This document shows positions 9,937-22,011 of a DNA stretch of 64,000 nt, piece after piece. Position numbers and translations under genes: made by a program. The stretch's first letter is position 1; the number at the start of each line of letters is the position of its first letter. This DNA is from Gnetum montanum. Lineage: Eukaryota > Streptophyta > Gnetopsida > Gnetales > Gnetaceae. The notes under the pieces were generated by a model. It ran no database searches, was not told the DNA's origin, and worked only from the letters and a program-made list of their open reading frames with translations. The DNA is taken from positions 1-64,000 of the forward strand of contig MNCI01003711.1 in the NCBI GenBank assembly GCA_015680685.1, written 5' to 3'.

Positions 9937-11640
9937 ATGGATTACCAGGATCTATTCACACCATTGACCATCGATGGACCATACGGAAAGATCACAAGAG
10001 AAATCAACATAAATTCCATCAACTTAGGTCCATCAACAGACGACATAGTCATAGCCTCAACACAACAAACATTAGACAGCTACAAAGGTATGACAAAATC
10101 CCTCGACATAGAAGCTGATAGCATCACTGAAGATCCTTTAACTAAAACCCCCATCGCTATGCTTGATGGTGAAGTTAAGGTATTGAAATTGAGTACACTA
10201 TTGCAACCTCAACTGGCCAGAGACATAGAATATGTGCTTTGAGACAACATAAAAGCATTTGCTTGGTCTTACACTGACATTCCTGGGTTAGATCCTTGAA
10301 TCGTCCAACACAATATTATACTTGATGCAAAATTAACGCCAGTGAAACAAAAAGCATGAAAGGTTAAGCCAGAGATAGCGTTGGCAGTTCGCAATGAGAT
10401 CATCAAACTCTATCAGGCAGGTTTCATTCGAGCTGTTGACTACGCTGATTGGGTATCCAACATGGTCATTATCCCGAAGAAGAATAGAAGCATTCACCTA
10501 TGCATTGACTTCCGGGACCTCAACGTTGCGACCATAAAAGATGATTTTCCCCTACCCAGCATTGATCAACTTGTTGACTCAATCGCTGGGCATGCCTTGT
10601 TATCTTTTATGGATGGCTTCTCAGGATATAATCAGATACGCATTAACCTGGAACATCAGCTCTGGACTACCTTTATGACACCATGGGATACCTTTTGTTA
10701 TACAATGATGCCATTCGGTCTCAAGAATGCTGGGGCCACATATCAAAGGGCAATGAAATTTATTTTTAGCGATTACATACTTCATTCACTCAATGATTAT
10801 GTAGATGACATCGCAATTAAATCGAAAATGCCAGAGCAACACATCCAAGATTTAGATTTGATCCTAAAACGTTGCTTAAAATATGAACTTAGGCTCAACC
10901 CAAAGAAATGTATTTTCAGAGTAAAAACGGGCAAGATGCTAGGCTTTGTAGTGTCAAAAATAGGAATATGAGTGGATCCAGATAAGATTAAAGCTGTCAT
11001 CAATCTAAAATCACCAAGCAACATTACTGAACTTCCAGGTCTACAAGGTAGATTATAGTTCATCAGGCATTTCATAGAAAAACTGACGGACAAGTTAAAA
11101 CCCATGAACCATTTACTACAAAAGAATGTCCATTTTGAATGGACTCCACAGTGCCAGGAAGCCTTCGATCACATTAAAACAACACTGGCTCAGCTACCAA
11201 TAGTGTACCCTCCATAGAACAATAAACCCTTCTATATCTACCTCCCCACGTCGGATTCATCCATCGCTTCTATGCTCTGCCAGGAACAAGATGATGGAAT
11301 TGAAGTCCCTATTTATTATTTGAGCCATGCATTAGTGGCCCACGAAAAGAAGTATAACGAGGTGGAGAGGTGATGTTTAGCCCTTCTCTTTTCCCTAAAG
11401 AAATGGCAACATTACCTCTTCCATAACCAAGCCAACATAATCTGCAAAGATAATGTGCTCAGGGCCATCACCGGTAACATTTACGAGTCAAGCAGAATAG
11501 CGTGCTGGAAAGCCATAATAGCTAAATTCAACCTACATTACATAGCGTAGTCATCAATCAAGGGTCAATCCATAGCGAACCAACTAACTTCGTCACCAAC
11601 ACATGATCAAGAAACAATAGAGCCAAAGTTTCCAGATGAA
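9937..11640 (+). pseudogene. Reverse transcriptase and RNase H of element A
   Basis: This part of pol copies element RNA to DNA and degrades the RNA strand in the particle. After an N-terminal part with FAWSYTDIPGLDP (about 10260), the RT core runs from about 10390 to 11000: 'LCIDFRDLNVATIKDDFPL', 'FMDGFSGYNQI', 'MMPFGLKNAGATYQRAM' and 'YVDDIAIKS', the catalytic Y-V-D-D at about 10798. The Ty3-type RNase H follows (about 11130-11560, SHALVAHEKKYNEVER). In-frame stops lie at about 10240, 10297, 10360, 10969, 11057, 11216, 11372 and 11548. The frame opens shortly after a pyrimidine-rich ...TTATTAGCAG at 9925, a possible splice acceptor. Confidence 0.85.
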
Positions 11641-12260
11641 AACATGAGCGCGATGGACATAGTTCTTGATGAGTACGAAGCCATTTTGAACTTCGATGGA
11701 GCATCCACCTCTCGAGGGGGGAGTGTTGCCCCCATCATCACCTATCCCTCTGGGGAGATCTGACCCTTTGCTTACCGCTTCAACTTTCACTGTACCAACA
11801 ACATAGCAGAATATGAAGGCCTCCTTAGGGGCTTACGGCAACATTAGCTTCCAACATCACACAACTTGTAGTCAGAGGAGACTCACAACTAGTTTTAAAC
11901 TAGGTCACAGACGTTTATACATGCAAAGCGCAACATTTACAACCATACTGTGACTTAGCTAAACACTTACTGAAGCAATTCAAAAGTATGGATGTGCAAC
12001 ATGTTTCCAGAAACGATAACATTATTGCAGATGCACTTGCCATGCTAGCTCTAAACATATCGCCAAACATGTTCTATATGTTGCCTAGCTCTATAATCAG
12101 TTGTGCTAAACCCATAACTGATACTCTCGATGAATTACCGATTGCATCCGTTAGTACAACACATGCAATAGAATGGTATGACGACATAAAAGAGTACCTT
12201 CTACGTAGTGAAACACCGCAACACCTAACGAATGCACAAAAGGACACAGTATGAAAATGT
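11640..12260 (+). pseudogene. Second (archaeal-type) RNase H of element A
   Basis: After the first RNase H a second one begins with 'ILNFDGASTSRGGSV' (catalytic Asp in FDGAS), followed by 'NNIAEYEGLLRG' (catalytic Glu in the Y-E-G/Y-E-A region), and later 'VSRNDNIIADALAMLA', matching the ...N..AD.LA.... C-terminal helix with its catalytic Asp. Such an additional archaeal-type domain behind the normal RNase H is a mark of the Tat/Ogre gypsy lineage. Stops and frame changes between 11760 and 11990 break it. Confidence 0.75.
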
Positions 12261-12339
12261 TCTCGATAATATGAATTGGTAGGGGACACGTTGTGTCGTT
12301 GATCCTACAAAGGCATACTGTTAACATGTGTTAGTAGCA

Positions 12340-13412
12340 CTGATGCCCAAACCATCGTTGGGCAAGTACATGATGGACTATGCGGAGGGCACATAGCACC
12401 TAAAGTAATGGCAACGAAAATAAGACGTTTGGGCTATTATTGGCCACACATGGAGTATGACTGTCTCTCCAAGGCCAAAACGTGCAATATCTGTCAAAAA
12501 CATAGCAATCTGATACATGTTCCACCAAATGAGTTGCATATAGCGCAAATCACCTGGCCCTTCCAAAAGTGGGGGTTAGACCTTATCGAGCCAATAACAC
12601 CCTCATCTTTTGTAGGGCATAGCTTCATCATAACTGCAACAGAGTATTTCATGAAGTGGGTAGAAGCTATTCCCCTTAGAAAAACCGCATCTAAACACAT
12701 ATGCAACTTTGTTCTCGAAAACATTGTGACCCGTTTTGGCATCCCCATGACCATCATCACTGATAACGGGCCACAATTCAGCAGTACCGAAACTAGAACT
12801 TTCTGTGAAAGCCTAGGGATCAAACATTCATTTTCATCCCCTTACGACCCTCAGAGCAATGGATAAGCTGAAGCAATAAATAAAACCATCATTACAATAC
12901 TTAAAAAGATGCTTACCCAAAGCAAGAAAAGATAGCACGAACAGCTAGTATACGCACTGTGGGCTTATCGTACTACGCATCGGACTTCCACAGGTAAAAC
13001 ACCATATAGTCTTATTTATGGTTCAGAAGCTATTTTACCCTTGGAGTTACAGGTACCATCTTTAAAGATCACACTCTCTGGACTCCTCGACGAAGGGCAA
13101 AACAATAACCTATGCATTGTTGACTTGGACTCGGTGGAGGAGGAACGTATACATGCACTCGATCAGATTGAGTGGTATCAAAAATGACAATGACAATGCC
13201 ATTGACACGATGTTCATAAACACCCTATCAAGAAAGGTGACCTTGTACTCAAAGCCATTCAGGAACACCCGGACAAATTCTCAGCCAATTGGGAAGGGCC
13301 CTACTTGGTCACCAAAGCATATGACAACGGAGCATTCAAATTAGCTGACATGGAAGGGCATGAGCTTGCAAATCCGACCAACCATTTGTTCTTGAAACCG
13401 TTCCACGTTTGA
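12340..13412 (+). pseudogene. Integrase of element A
   Basis: Integrase inserts the DNA copy into the chromosome. An H-H-C-C zinc domain (12358-12510; HDGLCGGH ... CNICQKH) precedes the core with the catalytic Asp in 'WGLDLI', the second Asp in 'IITDNGPQF' and the Glu in 'SNG-AEAIN', where a TAA interrupts. The C-terminal GPY/F module reads 'NWEGPYLVTKAYDNGAFKL' (about 13288-13345), and the protein ends FLKPFHV-TGA at 13410. There are further stops near 12934 and 13185 and a frame change near 13190. Confidence 0.85.
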
Positions 13413-13429
13413 GCATGGACTCAGGCATG

Positions 13430-13760
13430 CACTTGTCCTGGCATCATGATGATAAACTGATACCACAACTCGGCCTGGCATCATGATGGTAAAATGATAC
13501 CATAGCTCGTCTTGGCATCATGACAATAAACTGGTATCACAGAATGTCCGCAATGACAATAAACTAGCATCCGTCTGGTACGACATTAAACAGCCACAGT
13601 CTCATTCACCAAAATCTACTAAGACTATAAACTGGTTTGCCTCTTCACGGTCCACTAAGACTAGAAACTAGCAATGTACCATCCACCACAATGCTAAACG
13701 GGAAATGTCCAACGGGTCATGACATAAAAGTAACCCACAATAGTCCGCTACAACTATAAA
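13430..13760 (+). repeat. Tandem repeats in 3' untranslated region of element A
   Basis: About ten diverged copies of a 30-40-base unit, for example ggcatcatgatgataaactg and tccgcaatgacaataaactagc. The inverse of the same unit family is found at 58000-58350 in element B. Hypervariable 3' tandem repeats of this sort are known from Ogre/Tat elements. Confidence 0.75.
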
Positions 13761-14812
13761 CTGGCAACTTCATCTCTAGCCTCCCGATCTGTAGCTGCAT
13801 TCAAACTTCATCAGAGCCGCTACCTCGCTCGCCATCAGCTGATCCTAACAACATTGCTACGATTCATATACAGTGCTTGAAATCTCATCCGGTGCCTTTG
13901 TTTCATCAATAGCTTTTCAAGTCTAAGCTTGCTTACTCACTCATCGTTTTCTTGTCTTTTTGGAGTTGTGTTTGTAGGATGACACTCAGAGGTGTTCATA
14001 CAAGAATGCACTTCGTCACAGCAGCAAGGTAAGACATTGTTCATAACACATGTGACAAGACTAATCAAGCCATTCACTAGTACATCTCCTGTTACATATC
14101 CCACCTATCCCTCAACATATTCTTCTTAGTTACATCCTGGACAAACCCAGTACAGCCTAAAACATTGAACACACTGTTGCACACTGCGACACTCTTAAGT
14201 AGTTGCAACCCACAACATGGCATTTGAGCATGCGCATAAGATCAAAACGAAGATATACATAAAAAAAAACCCTCGGCCCTTCCCATACAAGCCCTTGGCA
14301 GGAAGGCAATTGTCTTAAAAGAAAACGCTCATGTCTCAAATGATCAAGTAACATCTCGTTGCATGGCTTTGGCTCTCCGCCAACAGGTTCCCTCTAAACA
14401 CTAAGCAAAGGCCCTATTCCTCCAAAGAACACAACACATCATCACGTGGCTTTGGTTGTGCCAACAAGTCCTCTGAAACACCAAACAAGAGTCTTGTGTT
14501 GCCAAAGGATGTACACCTCATGTCTTGGTCCCAAGTCTGCTAAACAATGGCTACTAACAAGGATCAACATTACACACACATCCCCCTTCATCATGCACAA
14601 GCCCTTAATCAGTTACCATATCCCTACAATTCCCATTTTCCTATCCAACACAAATCTTGTTTCCCCAATCCTATGTACTACTGAACACGGTACGATGACA
14701 TCTGGCCAAATGCCAAAGGACAATAGTTTTACCAAGTTGGTTGTGGTGTTTTGTACTTCTTTGTCGATGCTTCTCAGTTTGATTCCTCCAAGCGTCAACA
14801 AAGAGGGGCCAA
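13761..14812 (+). other. 3' untranslated region and polypurine tract of element A
   Basis: No gene is seen in the first kilobase. The polypurine tract caacaaagaggggccaa (14796-14812) abuts the LTR start at 14813. The identical tract is found beside the 3' LTR of element B (rc of 56349-56365). Confidence 0.8.
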
Positions 14813-16277
14813 TGAAACACCACAAAATTCTGAGCTTAGTACTTCTCCAACAAGAGTCGAGCTAAGTCATGATGCTCCCCAGCATGACTGAAGCTTGAGG
14901 GCCCCACAGATAGCTTCAAGCAGAGTTGAACTCAACAAGAAACAGTTCCCTGGGACCCACAGACGACCATGGCGACATCTGACATCAAACATGGCAACTT
15001 TGGAGCTCAAGATACTTGGTTCTCACTAAGTATGTAGTATGCAGCGTATACGCCGAGCATACACGCCTAGCGTATATGCCTCACATGTACGCTCAGCACG
15101 TATGACTGACGTGTACGCCCAGCATGTGATCCCAAAGACGGCATGGAAATGGCACTTCAGAGTAAGATTTTGTATAAAGAATCAACTCACAGGAACAAAG
15201 AAATTATCAGGTGTCATCATGGGCTCCAGAAAGTCAAATTTTGGTCTTGACATCATGCACTTTGGAGTTCATACGCTAAGCATGTACATCCTGCACGAAT
15301 AGCGTGTACGCCCAATATGTACAATGTGTATGCCTAGTGTGTAGCACAACGTATACCAATCAAAGCTCTCCAGAACTGTGTCAGATCAAGGCCAACCGAG
15401 CTGAACATCCACAGGCAGCATTCTCGTGACATTCGAATTCAAATCTGAGGGCTGAATGACTTTTTTAGTTTTAGTCAAGTCTGTACACTGAGTTCACATG
15501 CCCAGCGTGTATACGCTGGTGTACAACAGTATACGTTGGCATACAGCAGTATACGCTGGTGTGTAGCACGCTGTACACTTGTAAAATTTCATTCTTTCGC
15601 ACTCGTTCAACGCATCACATGTCACCCGACCCGAGAGTCCAACACTCCGCATCCATTCATCCCCTCTTAGATCCGAGTCTAACATCTAAACTTGTATAAA
15701 AACCCTGATTTTTGGCTAGATCAGGGTTGGAAAAATTGGAGGCATATTTGCAAAAATTCGGACAACCCACACTAAGAAAATTCAGAACCCTACATCCTAT
15801 ATGCTGGACTTCAACCCTGTACGCTGAGCATACAAACTTCACGTTGTGCCTGCAGTTCAAACTGGCACAATTTGATCCCTCCGCATCCACCATGGCTCTT
15901 CGTCCGCCTTGTGTCAGATCCACAATTGCGTTCAGACTGGTGCACTGTAATCTACATTATTTTTGCAATAAAGTTGTTTCATTTCTAGTCAAGATCTGTT
16001 ACAATTTTCACCTATTCTCATTTACTTCTACGTTTGTTTCCTTGCACGTTTATATTCCGGTTCACGTATAATACACTGTTTACACATAACCCAACATATT
16101 GCATATTGGCATACATTGGGGAAATCCTTGTTTAATCTACGTGCGGAACACCCAAGGTACTGTACCTTCATCCGTTCCAGCTTGCCCTCAAGCGAAGGTA
16201 GGGTCTTCTGTGCTTGTTCAGGGATCTCTTGGTTTTTGTTTCATTCCAACCAGAGATCGATGATTTTGGATAGTACA
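14813..16277 (+). repeat. 3' LTR of element A
   Basis: It starts TGAAACACCACAAAA and ends ...GGATAGTACA. It is collinear with D's LTR (61542-63119) in start, TATA region, 'ctagatcaggg' block and end. Between 15030 and 15600 it is full of short words related to gtacgcccagcgtgtacg, many in inverted pairs. A TATA box is at 15695-15702 (tataaaaa). Confidence 0.85.
15695..15702 (+). promoter_or_regulatory. TATA box in LTR of element A
   Basis: The sequence tataaaaa sits in the context cttgtataaaaaccctg, about 880 bases into the LTR. The matching site in D has decayed to catacaaaa. Confidence 0.55.
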
Positions 16278-16278
16278 G

Positions 16279-18690
16279 TTCCCTCGGGCCCAATCTAAAT
16301 CAAGGGGTAATTTGTCTCCTCCCCAAGTCTGGGAATCTTATTGATATTTCCAATTGGCATCCCATAACTCTTCTCAATGTAGTGTATAAAATTTGGGCTA
16401 AGTGCTTAGCCCTATGGTTGAAAAAAATTCTTGGCTAGATCATATCTCCCCAACAAACAGGATTTGTTCATGGTAGATATATTTTAGACAATGTGGTTGC
16501 AGCGTGGGAAGGTCTCAAGTGGGCCAAGGATGATGGTCAAGATATTCCCTTAGTGAAACTTGATTACGCCAAGGCGTATGACAACATAAAGTGGAATTTT
16601 ATCTTGCAGACCATGACCAAACTTGGTTTTGGACCTAAGTTCTTGCATATGGTGAAATGCTTATTCTTAGATGCTATTGCAAGAGTAGCCACTACATTTG
16701 GCATTACCTCTTCCTTTCCAATACATAGGTTAATGCAGCAAGGTTATCCTCTCACCTCCTATCTCTTTATCATCACCGTAGACTTTCTTTGTCATCAGAT
16801 TAACCTACACACTCAAACTAAAGTCTTCACTGGGGTTTTTCTTTCTTCCTCTCAACAACAACTTCTTAATATGCACTTTGCTGATGACTCTTTTTTTCTA
16901 GTTCAAAACACATTCGCCAATTTGCACTGCCTCTTATCAAGGGTGGAGCAATATTGCACACTCTCAAGTCCAATATAAATTGGAATAAATCCTCTATTTA
17001 TAGCTTTATAGGCAATTACAACCATGTGACCAACTATAACTAGAAGTGGCTTCAGGATCAAGACATTGTTAAGATTCTGGGAATCCCTTTCCATTTTAGA
17101 GGTTCAACCTCCATTCTCTAGGAGTAGGTTATTTATCAGATCCAAAAGAAACTTGAAAAATGGAAGTTTAAACCCCTCACACTTGTGAGTAAATACCTTG
17201 TATGTAAGTCCATATGTGCATCAACCCATGTGTACTACTCTTCATGTTAGACCCCTCCCAAGTTGCCTACCAGAAGCTTGAACAATTATTTCGTGACTTT
17301 ATGTGGTCCTCCAAAGATTCTCAGAAAGGATTTCATTAAGTCACTTGGAATATTGTTACTCTCCCCAAGAATAAGGGTGGCTTAGGTATTTTGAATTCCT
17401 ATAAGTAGGGAATTACCCTAGTTGCTAAATGGTTAGTACAACATTTAGATGCCTCAGATATTATTGGGACCCTCCTCCAATTAAGGCTTCATCAAGCATT
17501 TCCTAAAAAAAGCCCTTCTGGAAAGGCATCCATTTTATTAATTGGATCTTTTCCACCCTCACTATCATTCTTCTGGGATCACATGTTTTCAAAAGCATTT
17601 GGAGGGCCTAGCAAATTCTACATAGTTACATAGACTGGACTAACATTAAGATCAATCCTACTATCCTTTCTAGATTGTGTTCGTGGTGGTTACCTCTGTT
17701 GCCCACTCCCCTTTCCATCACAAAGGCTAAGGTAGATACCTCATGGTATCAGAAGGGTGTCATCTCCTTGAATTGTCTTAGGCTAGCTAGTTGTTGGATT
17801 TCAGGGGTTGAGTTTAACAATTTTTATGGGGAGTCGGTGGCAATGAACCATTGCCTAGTCCAGATTTACTCCTTTCTCTAAGGTTATTGACAACTTGATG
17901 TTAGAGTGCAAAGCCCTTTTCATGGCCTTCAATGGCTTAATGGGGTTAAACTCTTACCCTACTAGCCATTTGTTCCCTTTCATCTTATGCATGACCCATC
18001 CAAGGTCATTCAATGCTGCAATAAGTATTGGTACAAACAAGAGTCAGTAACATTTTGGATCCCTCTCTTCCAACACATTTGGAAACTTTCGACCCTCCCT
18101 AAAATTAAGCAGTTCCTCTGGTGTCTCCTCCACTAGGGTCTACCTATTGGTAAATGTTTAGAATATCTGGGGGTTCCCAATTCCAATTGCCCTCTCCGTG
18201 GTGGACAAGATGACTTTGTCCATGTGTTTTGGCATTGTCCCTTTGCTTAGCATGTGTGGGAGTGGGCTTCCATAGTTTTTCCATCATACAATCTATTTTA
18301 AGAGGATGTCATATTCAGGTTTTTGAACATTACTTCTGCTAATCTCAAGTTTTTGTGGAAAGCTATTAGGCCTATTATTTTATATTATATTTGGAAGCGA
18401 AGATGCAATGTTATATTTCAAAGGACAGATTATTCTAATAAATGTTTGCTCACTAGGTTGGAGAAGTTGCATATCTTTTGCCTCATTCATTTCCAACTCA
18501 CATCTCAAGCATCTAAGTTCAATCTAGATAGTCATTAGTTGGTTCATCTCTTGTAGTCGTGGGAAAGACCTATGCATTCTAGTAACACTCATCATCAGTA
18601 ATCTTTGCAAGGAAGCTTCTCCGTTCTGTTGAGTGGAGTCATCATTGGAACTCTCTCTATCCTTAATTGAGAGCTCTTTGCCTCATCTAA
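16279..18690 (+). pseudogene. L1-type LINE ORF2, right part (reverse transcriptase and zinc region)
   Basis: A non-LTR reverse transcriptase starts in mid-domain right after A's LTR: 'LLPKSGNLIDISNWHPI', 'GFVHGRYILDN', 'KLDYAKAYDNIKW' (motif A), 'MQQGYPLTSYLFI' and 'FADDSFFL' (catalytic F-A-D-D at about 16877). Downstream, 18040-18270 has the plant LINE zinc region with 'LPKIKQFLW', 'CPLRGGQDDFVHVFWHCP' and 'HVWEW'. Stops (16434, 16976, 18137 and others) and frame changes kill it. The endonuclease and ORF1 would lie left of element A, so A most likely landed in this LINE. The 3' end is unclear; an A-rich stretch at 18970-19010 may mark it. Confidence 0.85.
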
Positions 18691-20563
18691 TTTTATGTCA
18701 TTCTATCTAATAATGAGTCAGTATGTGTGGACGTTTGATAGTGCCCTAATTTGGGTTTCCTCCTTTAATACTCGTTTATTTATAAGGTTGTTCTCGAGTC
18801 TCATTCACAGTGCTCCCAGCTTTCCCTTCCCCTCAAACCTATGGCTTATTCACGTTACTATAATTGATACACTTTTAATATCAATAGAACTTCTTTTTGG
18901 GGTCCGAAACCCCACCAAGATATCCTTTTAGTTATTCAAAGTTTAACACATTAAAAGCATGTAGACATTTAACAAGAAAAAGATCATAAAATAACAAAAA
19001 AAAATTAAACTTGTCTATTGTCCAAATTTTTATTTACTAATTATGTTCACATTATTCCTCTTTTGATGATAAATTATTATTCTTGAATATGAGTCCACAT
19101 ATAACTCAGTTAGGAAAGCCCTACCTAGGATTAATTGGGCTTAACATCATCTCACATGATCTACTTCGTTAGGTGTAAAAATGTCTTATAAACTCAAGGT
19201 CTATACCTTTTCTATGATTTAAGGATCTAAGATCTATTACTTACATCTAACTCATTCCCTAACTTGATATTGGCTTGGCTTCCAAGTTGGTTATACCCTA
19301 CTATCATAACCTTTATTAATTGGTTACCCCCCTTAATTAAACTAAGGTATTTAACATACCTAGGTTAATTAGTAAAGATAAATTATTAAAAGAAAACATG
19401 GTCAAAGGATATACCAAAAGAAAGAATTGCATTGGGTTATATATATCTAGATAAATAAGAGGGTATTAAAGGCAATGGATGAATTAGTGTTAGTATCAAT
19501 CATTGGTCACTGTAGTAGAGATCTCAACTACTGATGCCTATGGAAGACATGATGGGAAACACAAAGAAAACCGATGCACAAAAGTACCAATAGTTAGAAG
19601 AGATGACCATGCAAAAGAAAAATAAAAAGATAATAAACAAAAATGAAAAAAAAAAGAATAGAAAAAGTTAAAAATAAGGTTAAAAAAAAAGCAAAAAGAA
19701 AACAATAATCTGGGAAGTATAAAGAAACAAAAGCAAAGTAACTAAAAAACAAAGTAAGAAGAATGATTAAAAGTGAAGGTGCCCATTAACATACCAACTA
19801 TGGAGGAGTCATTCCTTTGCTACCAGTGTTATACTCTAGTTCTAAATTAGTGGCATCGTGATTAGATTGGTAATTGTTCCTTGACCCTTAAACACTCTAC
19901 TTACAAAAGGGGGTGCTTATGGGATACTTGAAATTATGAGCTTGGAGCATTGCCCCAAATGTATGGTTCTTATGGGAGTGTCTTTTTCATTTTTTTTACT
20001 TGCTTCTTTTATTTTATTCTTTTTCATTATTCTTTTTTTTTCTTTTCTCTTTTTTTTTTCACAAGAAATTCAATATTTGACTGGCTTCAATCATGAGGTT
20101 CTTGTGGGAGCCAAACTCATTTTGGAAGGGTTGCTTACATGGCACTGATCTTGCTTGATACAATTGATGCCTTTATCATCAGAGAAACTAGTCCAATATA
20201 ACACACCCTTTCCACCTTAGTGACTCATCAAAGTAAGTATTTAATAGAAACCAAACACTAATAAGCATTATCCTAAACTAAGCTATTTAGCCACTTTGAC
20301 TTATGAACAATGTACTTAAAGAATATTATTTAAAAACAATGAAGTTTATTATGTGTAAGAAACTTATTAGTTTAAGGCTCACCCTTAGCTGGATTTTGGG
20401 TTTAAACCTACCTATCTCAAGGTAGGAGGAGTTTTCCTTCTCCTTTGCATTCAAGACATGATGCTACTGAATTCTTTATAGTCCCAACTAACAATAGAAG
20501 ATACTACTATCCTCTACATTTTTTAAGGTAAAAGTTGTAAACTATAAATACTTCTTTATTAGT
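18690..20563. other. AT-rich region without a gene
   Basis: The likely LINE 3' tail is followed by AT-rich sequence. An A-rich purine tract lies at 19610-19750 and a T/C-rich tract at 19980-20060. On the minus strand this would be the 3' untranslated part of element E. No LTR of E could be matched here to the sequence at 26339 onward. Short open frames in it look like chance. Confidence 0.5.
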
Positions 20564-21916
20564 TTACTCTATGACATAAGAGTCATTTTGAGGGGTACGT
20601 TTGAGAGCTAAGACTTCTAATAGATTGTTGTCATGTAATTCATTAGCAGTGGAATAAGTTGGGTCACTTAGCTCTACTAGTTCATCTTCTCTGGGTTTTT
20701 GAATGTGATGTTGATAATATAACTTAAGCATTTGTCCATTAACTAGGAATGTAGTTGAGAAATTATCAATAAGTGATATGAGAACACTTCCATTATCATG
20801 GGGTTGGACAACTAAATAAGGGCCTTCCCATCTAGTTGTTAATTTCCCTAAAAATTTATGTAATCTCAAATTATAGAGAAGAACTTTATCAACTATAGAA
20901 AATTTTTTTTAAAGATATTCTTATCATGTAATGATATCTTTTGTTTCTTTACAATTTTTTTGTTTATCAATAGCATGTAGCCACATTTAGTCAAGTTCAT
21001 GAAGTTGGTTGATTCTAGCAACTTGGTTCATGTCTTCATCAAAATTAAGTTGTTTGGCTAACCTAAGAGATTGATATTTCAATTCAACTAGTAATAGACA
21101 TAACTTACCATAAACTAATTGATAGGGTGAGTATCCTTAACTTGGTTTATAAGTAATTTTATAAGCCCAAAGTGCATCTTGCAATTTTTTAGACCAATCC
21201 TTCCATTTAGTACATACATTTTTTGTTAATATATTCAAGATAATTCTATTAGCATTCTATACTTGGTCATTTTTTTAAGGATAATAGGTAGTAGCTATCT
21301 TATATTGGATACCACAAGAATTAAGAAATTTTTTCATCATTTTATTGACAAAATGGATTCCTTGATCACTAATGATTGCCCATGGAGTTCCAAAAGGTGT
21401 TAAAATATTTTCTCTAAGGAATGCTACAACTACCTTAATATCATTTGTTGGGGTGGCTTTTGCTTTTATCCATTTGGTGACATAATCTATACAAACCAAA
21501 ATGTTTTGACATCCATTAGATGGTGGAAATGGTCCTAAAAAGTCTATACCCCACACATCAAATGGTTCGAATATTAAAATTGGTTCCTAGGGCATTTCAT
21601 GTATTTTTGTTATGGCTCCCATTCATTGACATTTATCACACTCTTACACATACTTATGTGCATCTTTAAAAATTTAGGGCCAATAAAATCTACTTTGAAA
21701 AATTTTGAGATCAGTATGTTTGCTATCAAAGTGGCCACCTCCTAAATCATCATGGAACATTTGTAGAATTTCTTGTTGTTCATTCTTAGCCACACATCTT
21801 CTTACTATTTTATCTTTACATGTTCGATAGAGATATAGGCTACTCCAAATGTATCTAGATATGGTGCATAAGAAATATTTCTTTTCTTCCTTAGTCCAAT
21901 TGGTAGGAAATTTCAT
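20564..21916 (-). pseudogene. Integrase of element E
   Basis: An N-terminal H-H region (FHDDLGGGHFDSKHTDLK at about 21740) is followed by a Cys-Cys pair near 21640. The core follows: '[14 protein letters not shown]' with the first Asp (about 21545), '[10 protein letters not shown]' with the second (about 21360), then 'YYP' just before a stop where the Q-x-N-G-Q-x-E segment begins. The C-terminal module has 'TTRWEGPYLVVQPHDNGSV' (20869 downward), the GPY/F motif. Stops lie at about 21270 and 21590, and a frame break separates core and C-terminus. Confidence 0.8.
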
Positions 21917-22011
21917 AGTGGCTAGATAGTTGGCTATATAAGCAAACCAAGGATCCTTTCTTGTAGAAAAAAGTTGTTCATTAGGAAATTATCATGAAAT
22001 ACTCCTTGTGT

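Larger units (their letters stand above)
1..16277 (+). mobile_element. Element A: Tat-type Ty3/gypsy LTR retrotransposon, left end outside window
   Basis: The order gag (493-3335), protease (3364-4338), RT/RNase H (9937-11640), archaeal-type RNase H (11640-12260), integrase (12340-13412), 3' repeats, polypurine tract (14796-14812) and LTR (14813-16277) is that of a gypsy element. The second RNase H and the long gap between protease and RT point to the Tat/Ogre lineage. The 5' LTR and primer site lie left of base 1, so the element exceeds 16.3 kb. The gap holds a spliced gene on the opposite strand (4952-9333). Stops and frameshifts in every domain show it is dead. It lies inside a LINE whose right part resumes at 16279. 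The lineage assignment is by domain order, not by a tree. Confidence 0.85.

Noticed and set aside
12494-12823. Minus-strand frame opposite A's integrase, and a similar plus-strand frame at 58977-59285 opposite B's integrase
   Set aside because: They are antisense shadows of the same conserved integrase core, so their mutual similarity is expected.
19936-20148. Short hydrophobic frame with many Phe residues
   Set aside because: It translates a T/C-rich simple tract.
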